Made by a program: the position numbers and the translations under genes. From NCBI RefSeq assembly GCF_003931565.1, contig NZ_RRYI01000010.1, positions 1-64,000 on the forward strand: a stretch of DNA of 64,000 nt, written 5' to 3'. Within the stretch, counting starts at the first letter, position 1. The number at the start of each line of letters is the position of its first letter. The notes beneath the pieces are model-generated. The model worked only from the letters and a program-made list of their open reading frames with translations. It made no database searches and had not been told where the DNA came from. Of this stretch, positions 33,946 through 42,723 are shown in pieces. This DNA is from Caulobacter sp. 602-1. GTDB taxonomy: Bacteria > Pseudomonadota > Alphaproteobacteria > Caulobacterales > Caulobacteraceae.

Positions 33946-35465
33946 GCAAACTGCCCTCCGCCATCGCCGACGCGCGCGCCTTGCTGGAACGCCTGGGCGT
34001 CAGCCCCGCCATCCTCGACGCGGGCGCGCTGAAGGCCCGCTCGCCGGTCACCGGCGAGACCCTCGCCAACCTCCGTGAACACACCGTCGACGAGGCCGCC
34101 GTCACGATCGACGCCGCCCACGAGGCCTTTCTGGCCTGGCGCAAGGTTCCCGCGCCACGCCGGGGCGAACTGGTCCGCCTGTTGGGAGAGGAACTGCGCG
34201 CCGCCAAGGCCGACCTCGCCGCGCTGGTCACCCTGGAGGCCGGCAAGGTCACCTCGGAAGGCCTCGGCGAGGTGCAGGAGATGATCGACATCTGCGACTA
34301 CGCCACCGGCCTGTCGCGCCAGCTGTTCGGTCTGACCCTGGCGACCGAGCGCCCGTCGCACCGAATGATGGAGACCTGGCACCCCCTGGGCGTGGTGGGC
34401 GTGATCAGCGCCTTCAACTTCCCCGTCGCCGTCTGGTCCTGGAACGCGGCCCTGGCCTTGGTCTGCGGCGACACCGTGGTCTGGAAGCCATCCGAGAAGA
34501 CGCCGCTGACCGCCCTGGCCGTGCAGGCCCTGTTCGAGAAGGCCCGCGCCAAGTTTGGGCCGGACGCGCCCGAGGGGCTCTCCACACTGCTGATCGGCGG
34601 CCGGGCGCTGGGAGAGGTCCTCGTCGATCATCCCAAGGTTCCGTTGGTCTCGGCCACCGGCTCGACCGCGATGGGCCGTCAGGTCGGGCCGCGCCTCGCC
34701 GCCCGCTTCGCCCGCGCCCTGCTCGAACTGGGTGGCAACAACGCCGCGATCATCGCGCCTTCCGCCGACCTGGATCTGGCGGCTCGGGGCGTGGCGTTCG
34801 CCGCCATGGGCACGGCCGGCCAGCGCTGCACCACGCTCCGCCGGCTGTTCGTCCATGACAGCGTCTACGACACATTCGTTTCCCGGCTGAAGGCCGCCTA
34901 CTTAACCGTCCCTGTCGGCGACCCGCGCGCGGCCGGCGTGCTGGTCGGGCCGCTGATCGATAAGACGGCCTTCGACGCCATGCAGTCGGCGCTGGATCAG
35001 GCCCGCGCGGCCGGCGGTCGTGTGAGCGGCGGGGCGCGCGTCGGCGCGGCCGGGCCCGACGCCTTCTACGCGGCCCCCGCCCTGGTCGAGATCGATCGCC
35101 AGGCCGAGATCGTCAAGCACGAGACCTTCGCCCCGATCCTCTATGTCATGCGCTACGCGGAGCTGAGCGACGCCATCGCCGCCCAGAACGACGTGGCCCA
35201 GGGCCTGTCCTCGTCGATCTTCACGCTGAACATTCGCGAGGCCGAGCTGTTCGTATCCGCCGAGGGCAGCGATTGCGGTATCGCCAACGTCAATATCGGC
35301 CCCTCGGGCGCCGAGATCGGCGGGGCGTTCGGCGGCGAGAAGGAGACCGGCGGCGGCCGCGAGGCCGGTTCCGACAGCTGGAAAGCCTACATGCGCCGCG
35401 CCACCAACACCATCAACTACGGGACCACCCTGCCGCTGGCGCAGGGCGTGACCTTCGACGTCTGA
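33942..35465 (+). CDS. amaB: 2-Aminoadipate semialdehyde dehydrogenase (AmaB-like aldehyde dehydrogenase)
   Basis: A 507-residue NAD-dependent aldehyde dehydrogenase. Motifs are VISAFNFPVAVWSWNAALAL, VWKPSEKTPL, SATGSTAMGRQV, ELGGNNAAII (catalytic Glu region), and GTAGQRCTTLRRLFVHDSVY with the catalytic Cys. The GQRCTTLRR and NINYGTTLPLAQG-type tail fit the AmaB/ALDH7 group, which oxidises 2-aminoadipate 6-semialdehyde to 2-aminoadipate. ATG 33942 overlaps the previous stop (ATGA). Its place between the lysine dehydrogenase and HglS supports this specificity. Confidence 0.87.
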   Translation: MSKLPSAIADARALLERLGVSPAILDAGALKARSPVTGETLANLREHTVDEAAVTIDAAHEAFLAWRKVPAPRRGELVRLLGEELRAAKADLAALVTLEAGKVTSEGLGEVQEMIDICDYATGLSRQLFGLTLATERPSHRMMETWHPLGVVGVISAFNFPVAVWSWNAALALVCGDTVVWKPSEKTPLTALAVQALFEKARAKFGPDAPEGLSTLLIGGRALGEVLVDHPKVPLVSATGSTAMGRQVGPRLAARFARALLELGGNNAAIIAPSADLDLAARGVAFAAMGTAGQRCTTLRRLFVHDSVYDTFVSRLKAAYLTVPVGDPRAAGVLVGPLIDKTAFDAMQSALDQARAAGGRVSGGARVGAAGPDAFYAAPALVEIDRQAEIVKHETFAPILYVMRYAELSDAIAAQNDVAQGLSSSIFTLNIREAELFVSAEGSDCGIANVNIGPSGAEIGGAFGGEKETGGGREAGSDSWKAYMRRATNTINYGTTLPLAQGVTFDV

Positions 35466-35477
35466 GGACCTGAAACC

Positions 35478-36494
35478 ATGTCTCACCTCTCCACGCTCGT
35501 CGCCTCGGCCGTGGGCCAGAAGGCCGCGGCCACGATCCTGGATATCCTGGAGATCGACCCCGCCCTCAGCGCCGAAACCGAGGGTCCGGTCTCGCGCGCC
35601 GTCTTCGCCATGGCTCTGACTGCGGTCCTGTTTCACGACGTCATGAACCGGGTTCCCATGGGCGCCGCCTATGTCGCCGACCGCCGCGCCGAGGGTCACA
35701 AGATCCTGTTCGACCACGGCGCCTTGCGGACGATCGATTTCGGCGCCGGCCCGACCGGCGCCCTGCCAGGCGGCCACAAGGCCTTCGCCCGGATTCTTGA
35801 GCCGCTGGGCTACGCGGTCGCCGATGTCTATCCGCTTGACGGCCTGAAGATGACCGGCCGCGCCTATGCCCACGCGGACAAGCCCGACATGATCCCGCAG
35901 TTCTTCGTCAGCGAGCTTCACGTCGAGCGCTTCTCCCCGGCCTTCCAGGTCATCGCCCATGCGGTGTTCGATTCCTCCGCCGACACCCTGGGCTCCGCCG
36001 CCAAGGCCGCGCTGCAAGCCTTTTCCACGGCGGGCGGATGCGATCTGGACCAAGCCCGCGCCGCCTTGCCTGAACTCGTCGCCGCCTTCGCGCGCACGCA
36101 CGGTCCGGTCCGGCTCGAACACTACGAGGCGCTGAAGGCGGAGTCGGCGGAAGCCGCGTGGATCGCCACCGAAGGCCAGGCCTTCAACCACGCCACGGAC
36201 CGCGTTCCCGATGTCGACGCCATCGCCGACGCCCAGAAGGCGTTGGGACGGCCGATCAAGGACGCCGTGGAAGTGTCGGCCTCCGGGCGCGTGCGTCAGA
36301 CCGCCTTCAAGGCGCAGCCCGTTTCGCGCGACTTCGTCACCGACGCGGGGCTAGAGACCCGCGCCGTGCCGGGCTCGTTCCACGAGTTCATCACCCGCGA
36401 CACCTTCGTCGACGACACGGGCGCCACACGCCTGGACCTGCGGTTCGACAGCGCCAATGCGCAAGGCATCTTCAAGATGACCAGGGTCGCATGA
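35478..36494 (+). CDS. hglS: 2-Oxoadipate dioxygenase/decarboxylase HglS (DUF1338)
   Basis: A 338-residue DUF1338 protein: FHDVMNRVPMGAAYVADRRA, DHGALRTID, YPLDGLKMTGRAYAH, PQFFVSELHVERFS, then HATDRVPDVD near residue 233. HglS is an Fe(II) enzyme that turns 2-oxoadipate into D-2-hydroxyglutarate with loss of two CO2. Histidines in LFDHG and ELHVERF are likely metal ligands. It closes the lysine operon, 12 bases after the dehydrogenase. The aminotransferase making 2-oxoadipate is not in the operon and must be encoded elsewhere. Confidence 0.9.
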   Translation: MSHLSTLVASAVGQKAAATILDILEIDPALSAETEGPVSRAVFAMALTAVLFHDVMNRVPMGAAYVADRRAEGHKILFDHGALRTIDFGAGPTGALPGGHKAFARILEPLGYAVADVYPLDGLKMTGRAYAHADKPDMIPQFFVSELHVERFSPAFQVIAHAVFDSSADTLGSAAKAALQAFSTAGGCDLDQARAALPELVAAFARTHGPVRLEHYEALKAESAEAAWIATEGQAFNHATDRVPDVDAIADAQKALGRPIKDAVEVSASGRVRQTAFKAQPVSRDFVTDAGLETRAVPGSFHEFITRDTFVDDTGATRLDLRFDSANAQGIFKMTRVA

Positions 36495-36586
36495 GCACGG
36501 CCTTGCCCGCCGATCACGATCGCGGGTGAAATAGCCTGCGTTCGTTCGGCTGTTTCCGGCGGCTCGGAAGACCGGCTCCCATGGGC

Positions 36587-37858
36587 CTAGGCTCCGAGTA
36601 CGCGCGGGAGCGTGGCGCCCAGCACGGCGAGCATCTCGGGACCATAGGCGGAGCTATTGGCTTCGAACTCCGCCTGCGTGATCCTCTCGCCGCCCTGCGC
36701 GCCGAACAGCACGACCTCGTCGCCAAGGCGCGTCAGGTCCCGCCCCTCCGTCACGTCGACCATCATGGTGTTCATCGTCACGCGCCCCACCACGGGAAAG
36801 CGGCGACCGCGGATCAGCACCTGTGTTCGATTGCGCCCCTCGGCGGGAAATTCCGGACGATTGGCGTGGCTGAAACCGCGCCGATAGCCGTCTGAATAGC
36901 CGAGCGGAATGTTGGCGAGCCAGCTCTCCCTTTCGAGCCGATAGGTGCGGTCGTAGTTGACGGTCTGGCCGACGGGGTAGTGATTGATCGCCGCGATACG
37001 CGACTTGATCGCCATGGTCGGCCGATAGGTATCGACCGCCACCGAGCCCGGATCGCCGTAAAGCAGCCCCCCGACCCGCACCATGTCGAGCCATGTCTCC
37101 CGGTGCTTGAGCGTGGCGAAGCTGTTGGCGGTGTGACGCAGGACGCCGTCAGTGCTCAGTCCCCGCGATCGCAGCCAGGCGAGGTCCTCCAGGTAACGAT
37201 GGAGTTGGCCGAGAATGTCGGCTTCTTCCTCGCTCGGATAGTGAGTCATCGCGCCTTTGATCCCGAGTCTGTCGAACCCCAGCACAGCGCGGGCGTCGGC
37301 CTTCCCGTAGTCGCTCGAAAGCTCGATCCCGTTGCGCGACATGCCGCCGCTGTTGAGCGCGAGATGCACCGGCCACCGTCGCCGACCGGACTTTTTCGCC
37401 AAGGCCTGCAGATGCGCGGCCGCGTCGGGGTTGCCGATCAGCTCCTCGACGGCGAAAGGAGCACCATCCTCCATCTCCGCCGCCGTCGCGGCGCGGACGC
37501 GAACCAGACGGCCGCGATAGCCGAGCCGCCGCGCGACCCTGGCCTCGTCGTTCGAGGCTATGGCCAGCTCGCCGATCTGTTTCTTCAAGATGGACGGCAT
37601 CAGGAGGGCGACGCCGTTGCCATAGGCGTCGGCCTTCATCACCGCGCATAGCCGCACCGAGCCGATGACCGCCCTCACGGCGTCGATATTGGCCTCGAAC
37701 GCCGCGGCGTCGATCTCGATCCAGCCGTTGCGCCGCCTGGCCTGCTCCAGCGTGAGGCCGAAATTGTCGGCGGAGAGGACCGGCGCGGCGAAGCCTGGGG
37801 TCGCGGAGGCCGCGGCCAGACTCGCTCCCGCCGCCAGAAATGCGCGTCGCTGCATCAT
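36587..37858 (-). CDS. Exported alanine/broad-specificity amino-acid racemase
   Basis: A 423-residue fold-III PLP racemase. The Tat-like signal is MMQRRAFLAAGASLAAASAT. PLP lysine is Lys75 in AVMKADAYGNG. HLALNSGGMSRNGIE and NIPLGYSDGYRRGFSHA follow, with MMVDVTEG near the end. An export signal on a racemase marks the broad-spectrum periplasmic racemases (Bsr type) that make non-canonical D-amino acids. ATG 37858 has GGAG 5 bases before TGGAA-spaced start context; GTG 37864 is the alternative. It lies beside an exported D-aminoacylase, so a D-amino-acid role is favoured over wall-alanine supply. Confidence 0.87.
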   Translation of the reverse strand: MMQRRAFLAAGASLAAASATPGFAAPVLSADNFGLTLEQARRRNGWIEIDAAAFEANIDAVRAVIGSVRLCAVMKADAYGNGVALLMPSILKKQIGELAIASNDEARVARRLGYRGRLVRVRAATAAEMEDGAPFAVEELIGNPDAAAHLQALAKKSGRRRWPVHLALNSGGMSRNGIELSSDYGKADARAVLGFDRLGIKGAMTHYPSEEEADILGQLHRYLEDLAWLRSRGLSTDGVLRHTANSFATLKHRETWLDMVRVGGLLYGDPGSVAVDTYRPTMAIKSRIAAINHYPVGQTVNYDRTYRLERESWLANIPLGYSDGYRRGFSHANRPEFPAEGRNRTQVLIRGRRFPVVGRVTMNTMMVDVTEGRDLTRLGDEVVLFGAQGGERITQAEFEANSSAYGPEMLAVLGATLPRVLGA

Positions 37859-38032
37859 TTCCACTCCAATTCCAGATAAAGGCGCCTTGGGGCCGTTGGG
37901 CCTGACCGCATCGGGATCGGGTTCGACGGTCGGCGCGGATGGTCATGGCCCCAGCTCGGCCACGAGGTTTCGCGCTGGAAACTTCGAGGCCGGCGGAGTC
38001 CGCTCAATCGGGACTAGTGCCGGTTTTTGCTC

Positions 38033-39571
38033 TCAGTCGACCGGCCGCCAGCCGGCGCGGCGCACGACTTGGCCAGGCCGCGCTCCGGTCGCGGCGTCCT
38101 TGTCGAACACCACGACGCCATTGACCCAGACGGTGCTCACGCCGGTCGCCAGGGCGTTGGGGTGATCCAGGTCCGAACGGTCGGCGACGCGCGCGGGATC
38201 GAACAGCACCAGGTCGGCCTGAAGACCCGGCGCGATCGTCCCCCGGTCGGCCAGGCCAAGCTGGGCGGCGGTCTGAGCCGACATCTTGTGCACGGCCTCC
38301 TCCAGAGTGAGCAGGCGCTGTTCCCGAACATAGACGCGCAGGATCTTGGCGAAGGCCCCAAACCCTCGGGGATGCAGGCCGTGCGTCATGCCATCGGAGC
38401 AGATCACCGAGTGCTTCCAGGCGATGAAGGCGGCGATGTCGGGCTCGGCCATGGCCGAGCCGATCACGGCGTCCACGCGCTCGACCTCGGGATGGGCGGC
38501 GCGATAGGCTTCCGACTGTCGCGTCAAAGCCAGATAGGTCTCGACGGGATCGGCGTGGCGCTCGGCCGCGATCTGGGCGATCGACTTGCCGACCAGCGAC
38601 GGGTCCGGCGCGAAGACGGCGATCCGCAGGCCCTCGGGCGTGGTCAGCTTGGTCAGGGCGAAGCGCGCGGCGGCCCGATCCTCGAAGTTCCGCTCCGGCA
38701 GCAGCACCGACAGATTGCTCTGCCAGTAGCTGTAGGGATAGACGTCGGCTGTGATGTCCACGCCCTGGGCGCGGGCGGCGTCCAGCCTGGCCAGGATCTT
38801 GGGCGCCTCGCCCCAGCGATCGACGATGCCGATCTTCAGGTGTGAGATCTGCACGGGCAGCTTGGCTTCGCGTCCGATGGCGATGATCTCGTCGATCGCC
38901 GCGTCCAGCTTCACGTCCTCGCTGCGCATATGGCTGATATAGCGCCCGCCGCCGGCCGCGGCCGTCTTGGCCAGGGCGACCACCTCTTCCGGCGTTCCGT
39001 AGATCCCGGGGTCGTATTCCAGCCCGGTGGACAGGCCCAGCGAACCGGCGCGCAGATCGGCGGCGAGATCGTCCTGCATGCGCGCGATCTCGGCCTGTGT
39101 CGCCGGGCGCTTGTAGTCCTGGCCCATGGCGCGCGCGCGCAGGCTGCCGTGCCCGGTGTAGGACGCGACGTTGACAGCCAGCGGCGATCGCGCCAGTTGC
39201 TCGAAATACGGCTTCAGCGGAAGCGCGGACTCCCCATCCTGCCCGACCACGATGGTAGTGACGCCTTGGGCGGTCACGGCCGTCATGTCCGGCGTTTTTT
39301 CGGCCTGCCGGTCATGGTGGCTGTGGGCGTCGATGAAACCCGGCGCCAATGTCAGCCCCTTGGCGTCGACAATGGCCTCGCCCCGAACGGGCTTGAGCCG
39401 CCCGACGGCGACGATGCGATCCTCGTCGATCCGGACGCTGACCGAACGGGCCGGCGCTCCGGAGCCGTCAATCACCCTGGCGTTGACAATGAGCGTCGAG
39501 GCCCACGCGCCGGATCCCAGAACCCCCGCGACGGCTACGCCAAGGACCGATCTGAACAGATAGGATTTCAT
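38033..39571 (-). CDS. N-acyl-D-amino-acid deacylase, exported
   Basis: A 512-residue amidohydrolase with a signal peptide (MKSYLFRSVLGVAVAGVLGS, cleavage after AWA). Metal motifs are PGFIDAHSHHDRQ, SYTGHGSLR, SLGLSTGLEYDPG, YISHMRSED, QISHLK and CSDGMTHGLHP. This is the D-aminoacylase/dihydroorotase-like family, which frees D-amino acids from N-acyl forms. It stands near the racemase on the same strand and is divergent from an Lrp regulator. Substrate side chain cannot be told. Confidence 0.87.
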   Translation of the reverse strand: MKSYLFRSVLGVAVAGVLGSGAWASTLIVNARVIDGSGAPARSVSVRIDEDRIVAVGRLKPVRGEAIVDAKGLTLAPGFIDAHSHHDRQAEKTPDMTAVTAQGVTTIVVGQDGESALPLKPYFEQLARSPLAVNVASYTGHGSLRARAMGQDYKRPATQAEIARMQDDLAADLRAGSLGLSTGLEYDPGIYGTPEEVVALAKTAAAGGGRYISHMRSEDVKLDAAIDEIIAIGREAKLPVQISHLKIGIVDRWGEAPKILARLDAARAQGVDITADVYPYSYWQSNLSVLLPERNFEDRAAARFALTKLTTPEGLRIAVFAPDPSLVGKSIAQIAAERHADPVETYLALTRQSEAYRAAHPEVERVDAVIGSAMAEPDIAAFIAWKHSVICSDGMTHGLHPRGFGAFAKILRVYVREQRLLTLEEAVHKMSAQTAAQLGLADRGTIAPGLQADLVLFDPARVADRSDLDHPNALATGVSTVWVNGVVVFDKDAATGARPGQVVRRAGWRPVD

Positions 39572-39736
39572 CAGCCCGCCCTCTCTTGCACCTGGCGAGT
39601 CTAGCGGGCGGCGGCGGCGGTTTCCGCCGTTTCGGACACCGTCGACGCTCGGAGCTCTCCCAATATCGGGCGCTCGCGCTAACCCTCACCGCCGAGCTTG
39701 CGCTAAGGCTGGAACGACGATCAGCAAGGGCCGCCC

Positions 39737-40246
39737 ATGACCGACCAGCGCAAGGACCTCGACCGCATCGATCTCAAGATCCTGGCCTTGCTGCATCGCG
39801 AGGGGCGGGTGACCAAGGCGGCGATGGGCGACCAGGTCGGGCTTTCCGCGTCGCGTTGCTGGGAACGCATGAAGAAGCTGGAGAAATCCAGGATCATTCG
39901 GGGCTACCACGCCGAGCTCGATCTTGGTCGCCTCGCCAAGCTCTCGACCTTCGTCGTGCAGATCAAGCTGACCGACTACTCCTACGCCAAGGCCAAGGTC
40001 TTCGAGGCCGGGATCGTCGCGCAACCCAACGTCATAGCCTGTCAGGCCGTGCTCGGCGGCGTCGACTATCTGATGACGGTGGCCGCCTTTGGCATCGAGC
40101 ACTATCAGACCATCATGGATCGCCTGCTCGAAACTTTGAACGTCTCGTTCGACTACGTCACCCTGCCGGTCACCAAGAAGCTGAAGGGCGAAGCGAGCCT
40201 GGATCTGGCCGCGCTGCTGGCGACGGCGCAGGATCTCGAAGCCTAG
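39737..40246 (+). CDS. Lrp/AsnC-family transcriptional regulator
   Basis: A 169-residue Lrp-type regulator. The helix-turn-helix (RIDLKILALLHREGRVTKAA, VGLSASRCWERMKKLEKSRI) is followed by IRGYHAELDLGRLAKLSTF and a RAM domain. It is slightly longer than usual because of a C-terminal tail. Divergent from the D-aminoacylase, and convergent with the DgcA-like gene: the two stops overlap in CTAG at 40243-40246. Likely controls the flanking D-amino-acid genes. Confidence 0.88.
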   Translation: MTDQRKDLDRIDLKILALLHREGRVTKAAMGDQVGLSASRCWERMKKLEKSRIIRGYHAELDLGRLAKLSTFVVQIKLTDYSYAKAKVFEAGIVAQPNVIACQAVLGGVDYLMTVAAFGIEHYQTIMDRLLETLNVSFDYVTLPVTKKLKGEASLDLAALLATAQDLEA

Positions 40247-41229
40247 CCCCAGAGGTCCGGCCCGTTCGGGCGCAGCCAGCCATCCCGGTAGCCGAAGCCG
40301 CCGTCGACGTCGCGGACCAGCTGCATCGGGCAATCCAGATCGACGATCTCGCAGCCCTGAGCCAGCAGCAGCGCCGGGGCGATCCCCAGCGACGTGCCCT
40401 CCATGCAGCCGACCATCAGACGCAAGCCGCGCTCCCGGGCGGCTTTGGCGAGGGCCAGCGCCTCGGTCAGCCCCCCGGCCTTGTCCAGCTTGATGTTGCA
40501 GAAGGCGTAGCGTCCCACGACCCGGTCAAGGTCCGCCCGATCGTCAAGCGACTCGTCGGCGCACAGGGGCACGGCGCCGCGATAGTCGAGAAGCTCGTCG
40601 TCACGGCCGACCGGCAACGGCTGCTCCAGCAGTTCCACACCCATCCGCGCCATGCGTGGAGCACGGTCGTTCAGTTGCGCCAGCGTCCAGCCCTGGTTGG
40701 CGTCGGCGATCAGGCGCGCCCGCGGCGCGGCCGAACGGATGGCGTCCAGACGCGCCATGTCGTCGGCGTCGCCCAGCTTGACCTTCAGCGCTCCGTAGCG
40801 CTCGGCCCAGCGCGCGGCCTTGGCCCCCATGGCCGCGGGCGAGTCCATGCCCAGGGTGACAAAGGTCTCGACGGCGCGGAGCGGCGCCAGGCCCGCCCGC
40901 GCCGCGGCGGACACGCCCGAGCGCTTGGCCTCCAGATCCCACAGCGCGCAGTCGACGGCGTTACGCGCGCCGCCGGGCGGCAGGCGCGTGGCCAGGAGAA
41001 CGCGATCCAGCGTCCCGCCGCGATCCAGCCATTCGGAGAGGTCCCGCAACTGGAGCAACATCCGGTCGGGCGTGTCGCCGCGATAGTCGACGCCCGCCGC
41101 CTCGCCGCGACCGATCACGCCTTCCGCTTCGATCTCGACCTCGACAACGAGCGCCTCGTCATAGGTCTTCCGCGCGATGACGAACGGCTCGATCAGCGCG
41201 TGAATCCGCTCGCGCGCGGTCAGGCGCAT
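40243..41229 (-). CDS. dgcA: Enolase-superfamily enzyme, DgcA-like (N-acetyl-D-glutamate dehydratase) or dipeptide epimerase
   Basis: A 328-residue enolase-superfamily protein with ALKVKLGDADDMARLDAIRS (KxK acid/base), LIADANQGWT (metal Asp), LLEQPLP (metal Glu), PLCADESLDD (metal Asp) and FCNIKLDKAGGLTEAL (second Lys). Such genes are usually labelled L-Ala-D/L-Glu epimerase. Here ATG 41229 overlaps the stop of a DUF1611 gene, and this DUF1611-enolase pair is the reported DgcN-DgcA unit of D-glutamate catabolism. DgcA removes ammonia from N-acetyl-D-glutamate. The pair context makes DgcA my first choice; epimerase is the alternative. Confidence 0.75.
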   Translation of the reverse strand: MRLTARERIHALIEPFVIARKTYDEALVVEVEIEAEGVIGRGEAAGVDYRGDTPDRMLLQLRDLSEWLDRGGTLDRVLLATRLPPGGARNAVDCALWDLEAKRSGVSAAARAGLAPLRAVETFVTLGMDSPAAMGAKAARWAERYGALKVKLGDADDMARLDAIRSAAPRARLIADANQGWTLAQLNDRAPRMARMGVELLEQPLPVGRDDELLDYRGAVPLCADESLDDRADLDRVVGRYAFCNIKLDKAGGLTEALALAKAARERGLRLMVGCMEGTSLGIAPALLLAQGCEIVDLDCPMQLVRDVDGGFGYRDGWLRPNGPDLWG

Positions 41230-42254
41230 CAGGCCGCGCCGCGCCGGGCCGATCTGGTCAGCAGGGTGTCGACGATCGTCGACACGCCGGTGCGAACCGG
41301 ATCGCAACACGGAACGCCCAGAGCCGCGGCCGTCTCGGCCAGGCGCCTGGCCGCCGTCTCCGGCGACAGGCGCGAGGTGTTGATACAGACGCCCGCGACC
41401 CGGACCGCCGGATTGGTCAGTCGGGCGAGCCGCAGGTTAAGCTCGATCGCCTCGGCGAGGCTGGGCGTGGGGAAGGCCTCCAGACCGTCGATCGCCGTGC
41501 GCGTGGCGTCATGGCAGACCACCAGGGCGTCCGGTTGGCTGCCATGGAGCAGCCCCAGAGAGACCCCCGCATAGGCCGGGTGGAACAGCGATCCCTGCCC
41601 CTCGATGATATCCCAATGATCCTCGCTCGCCGCCGGACTGAGAACCTCGGCCGCGCCGGCCACGAAGTCCGAGACGATGGCGTCGATCGGCGCGCCGGAT
41701 CCGGCGATGAAGATGCCGGTCTGGCCCGTGGCGCGAAAATCGGCGTTCACGCCGCGCGCCTTGAGTTCCCTGGCGATGGCCAGGGCCGCGTACATCTTGC
41801 CCACGGCGCAGTCGGTGCCGACCGTGAGCAGACGCTGGCCGCCGCGTTTGACGCCCTCGCCAACCACGTTGAACCGGGGATCAGGGTCGCGCGCCTCCAG
41901 CAACCGCCGCCCCAGTCGCTCGGCCGCCTCCCGAACGCGCGGCAGGCTGGCCAAGCGGGTGTGAAGGCCCGAGATCAGGTCCAATCCGGCTTCCAGCGCC
42001 TCGATCAGCACGGCTTCCCAGTGCGGAGGAATAAAGCCGCCGGCATTGGCCACGCCGATCAGCAGCGAACGCGCCCCCGCCGCCCTCGCCGCGCTCGGGC
42101 TCATGTCGGGCAAGCCCAGATCGACCTCGCAGCCTTGCAGGCGAAGCTGGCCGACGCAGGCCTCCGGCCTCCAATAGGCGACGCCCAGGGCGGTCTTGGC
42201 GCTGACGCGATCAACATCGGCCAGGAACAGCAGGCTGGGATAGGGAAAGTCCAC
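41229..42254 (-). CDS. dgcN: DUF1611 protein, DgcN-like D-glutamate N-acetyltransferase
   Basis: A 341-residue DUF1611 protein: KTALGVAYWRPEACVGQLRL near the start, then LTVGTDCAVGKMYAALAIAR (P-loop-like), FRATGQTGIFIAGSGAPIDA, VSDFVAGAAEVLSP and WDIIEGQGSLFHPAYAGVSL. The family includes DgcN, shown to acetylate D-glutamate. The downstream coupled enolase-superfamily gene supports this. It shares the locus with a racemase, a D-aminoacylase and Lrp regulators, making D-glutamate use the likely theme. Confidence 0.77.
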   Translation of the reverse strand: MDFPYPSLLFLADVDRVSAKTALGVAYWRPEACVGQLRLQGCEVDLGLPDMSPSAARAAGARSLLIGVANAGGFIPPHWEAVLIEALEAGLDLISGLHTRLASLPRVREAAERLGRRLLEARDPDPRFNVVGEGVKRGGQRLLTVGTDCAVGKMYAALAIARELKARGVNADFRATGQTGIFIAGSGAPIDAIVSDFVAGAAEVLSPAASEDHWDIIEGQGSLFHPAYAGVSLGLLHGSQPDALVVCHDATRTAIDGLEAFPTPSLAEAIELNLRLARLTNPAVRVAGVCINTSRLSPETAARRLAETAAALGVPCCDPVRTGVSTIVDTLLTRSARRGAA

Positions 42255-42268
42255 GGCATGCTCCCGTA

Positions 42269-42622
42269 TTAGCGTGGTGCGGGCGTCGCGGAGGCGAAGG
42301 CGCGGGCGCGGGAACGACTGACCGACGGGCGCAGGCGCGAGGTCATGGCCGCGCTGACGCCGCGCTGACGCGCGATCCTGGAGACCAGCGCGTCCAACGC
42401 CTCGGCGTGGGGAGCCTCGACCACCGCGACCAGGTCATAGTCACCCGAAATCTGGTGCAGGGCGGTGAGGCCGGCGATCTCGGCCAGGGCGCGCTCGGCC
42501 TCGGCCATGTCACACCGCGCCAGCCGCAACATCACGTGGGCGCGCAGCAGGGTATCGTGATGACCGGCGTCGGCCGCCACGCCCAGAAATCCGGGTCCGG
42601 TGTCGATCCGCTGGAGGCTCAA
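42269..42622 (-). CDS. Stand-alone RAM (Lrp/AsnC effector) domain protein
   Basis: A 117-residue protein with the C-terminal effector half of an Lrp regulator (LRAHVMLRLARCDMAEAERA, LTALHQISGDYDLVAVVEAP) but no helix-turn-helix. It starts at TTG 42622; the frame is open further upstream, but that stretch carries no DNA-binding motif. Stand-alone RAM proteins can bind amino acids and co-assemble with full Lrp proteins. A full Lrp gene lies about 100 bases upstream, so hetero-oligomer modulation is conceivable. It could also be a decayed regulator, since the C-terminal tail is low-complexity Arg/Ser/Ala. Confidence 0.65.
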   Translation of the reverse strand: MSLQRIDTGPGFLGVAADAGHHDTLLRAHVMLRLARCDMAEAERALAEIAGLTALHQISGDYDLVAVVEAPHAEALDALVSRIARQRGVSAAMTSRLRPSVSRSRARAFASATPAPR

Positions 42623-42723
42623 GACGTTTCTCCGCTGAAGCTCACGCGGCAGCTTATGCCGGCGCGCCCCCAGGAAACCGCCGACTTGGCCGGATCTGGC
42701 GGGAGAAACCGCCGCGAGCGTCC

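Noticed and set aside
39586..41574. 662-codon plus-strand frame across the Lrp gene and the DgcA-like gene
   Set aside because: Shadow of genes on both strands; low-complexity Arg/Gln/Ala sequence without family signatures.
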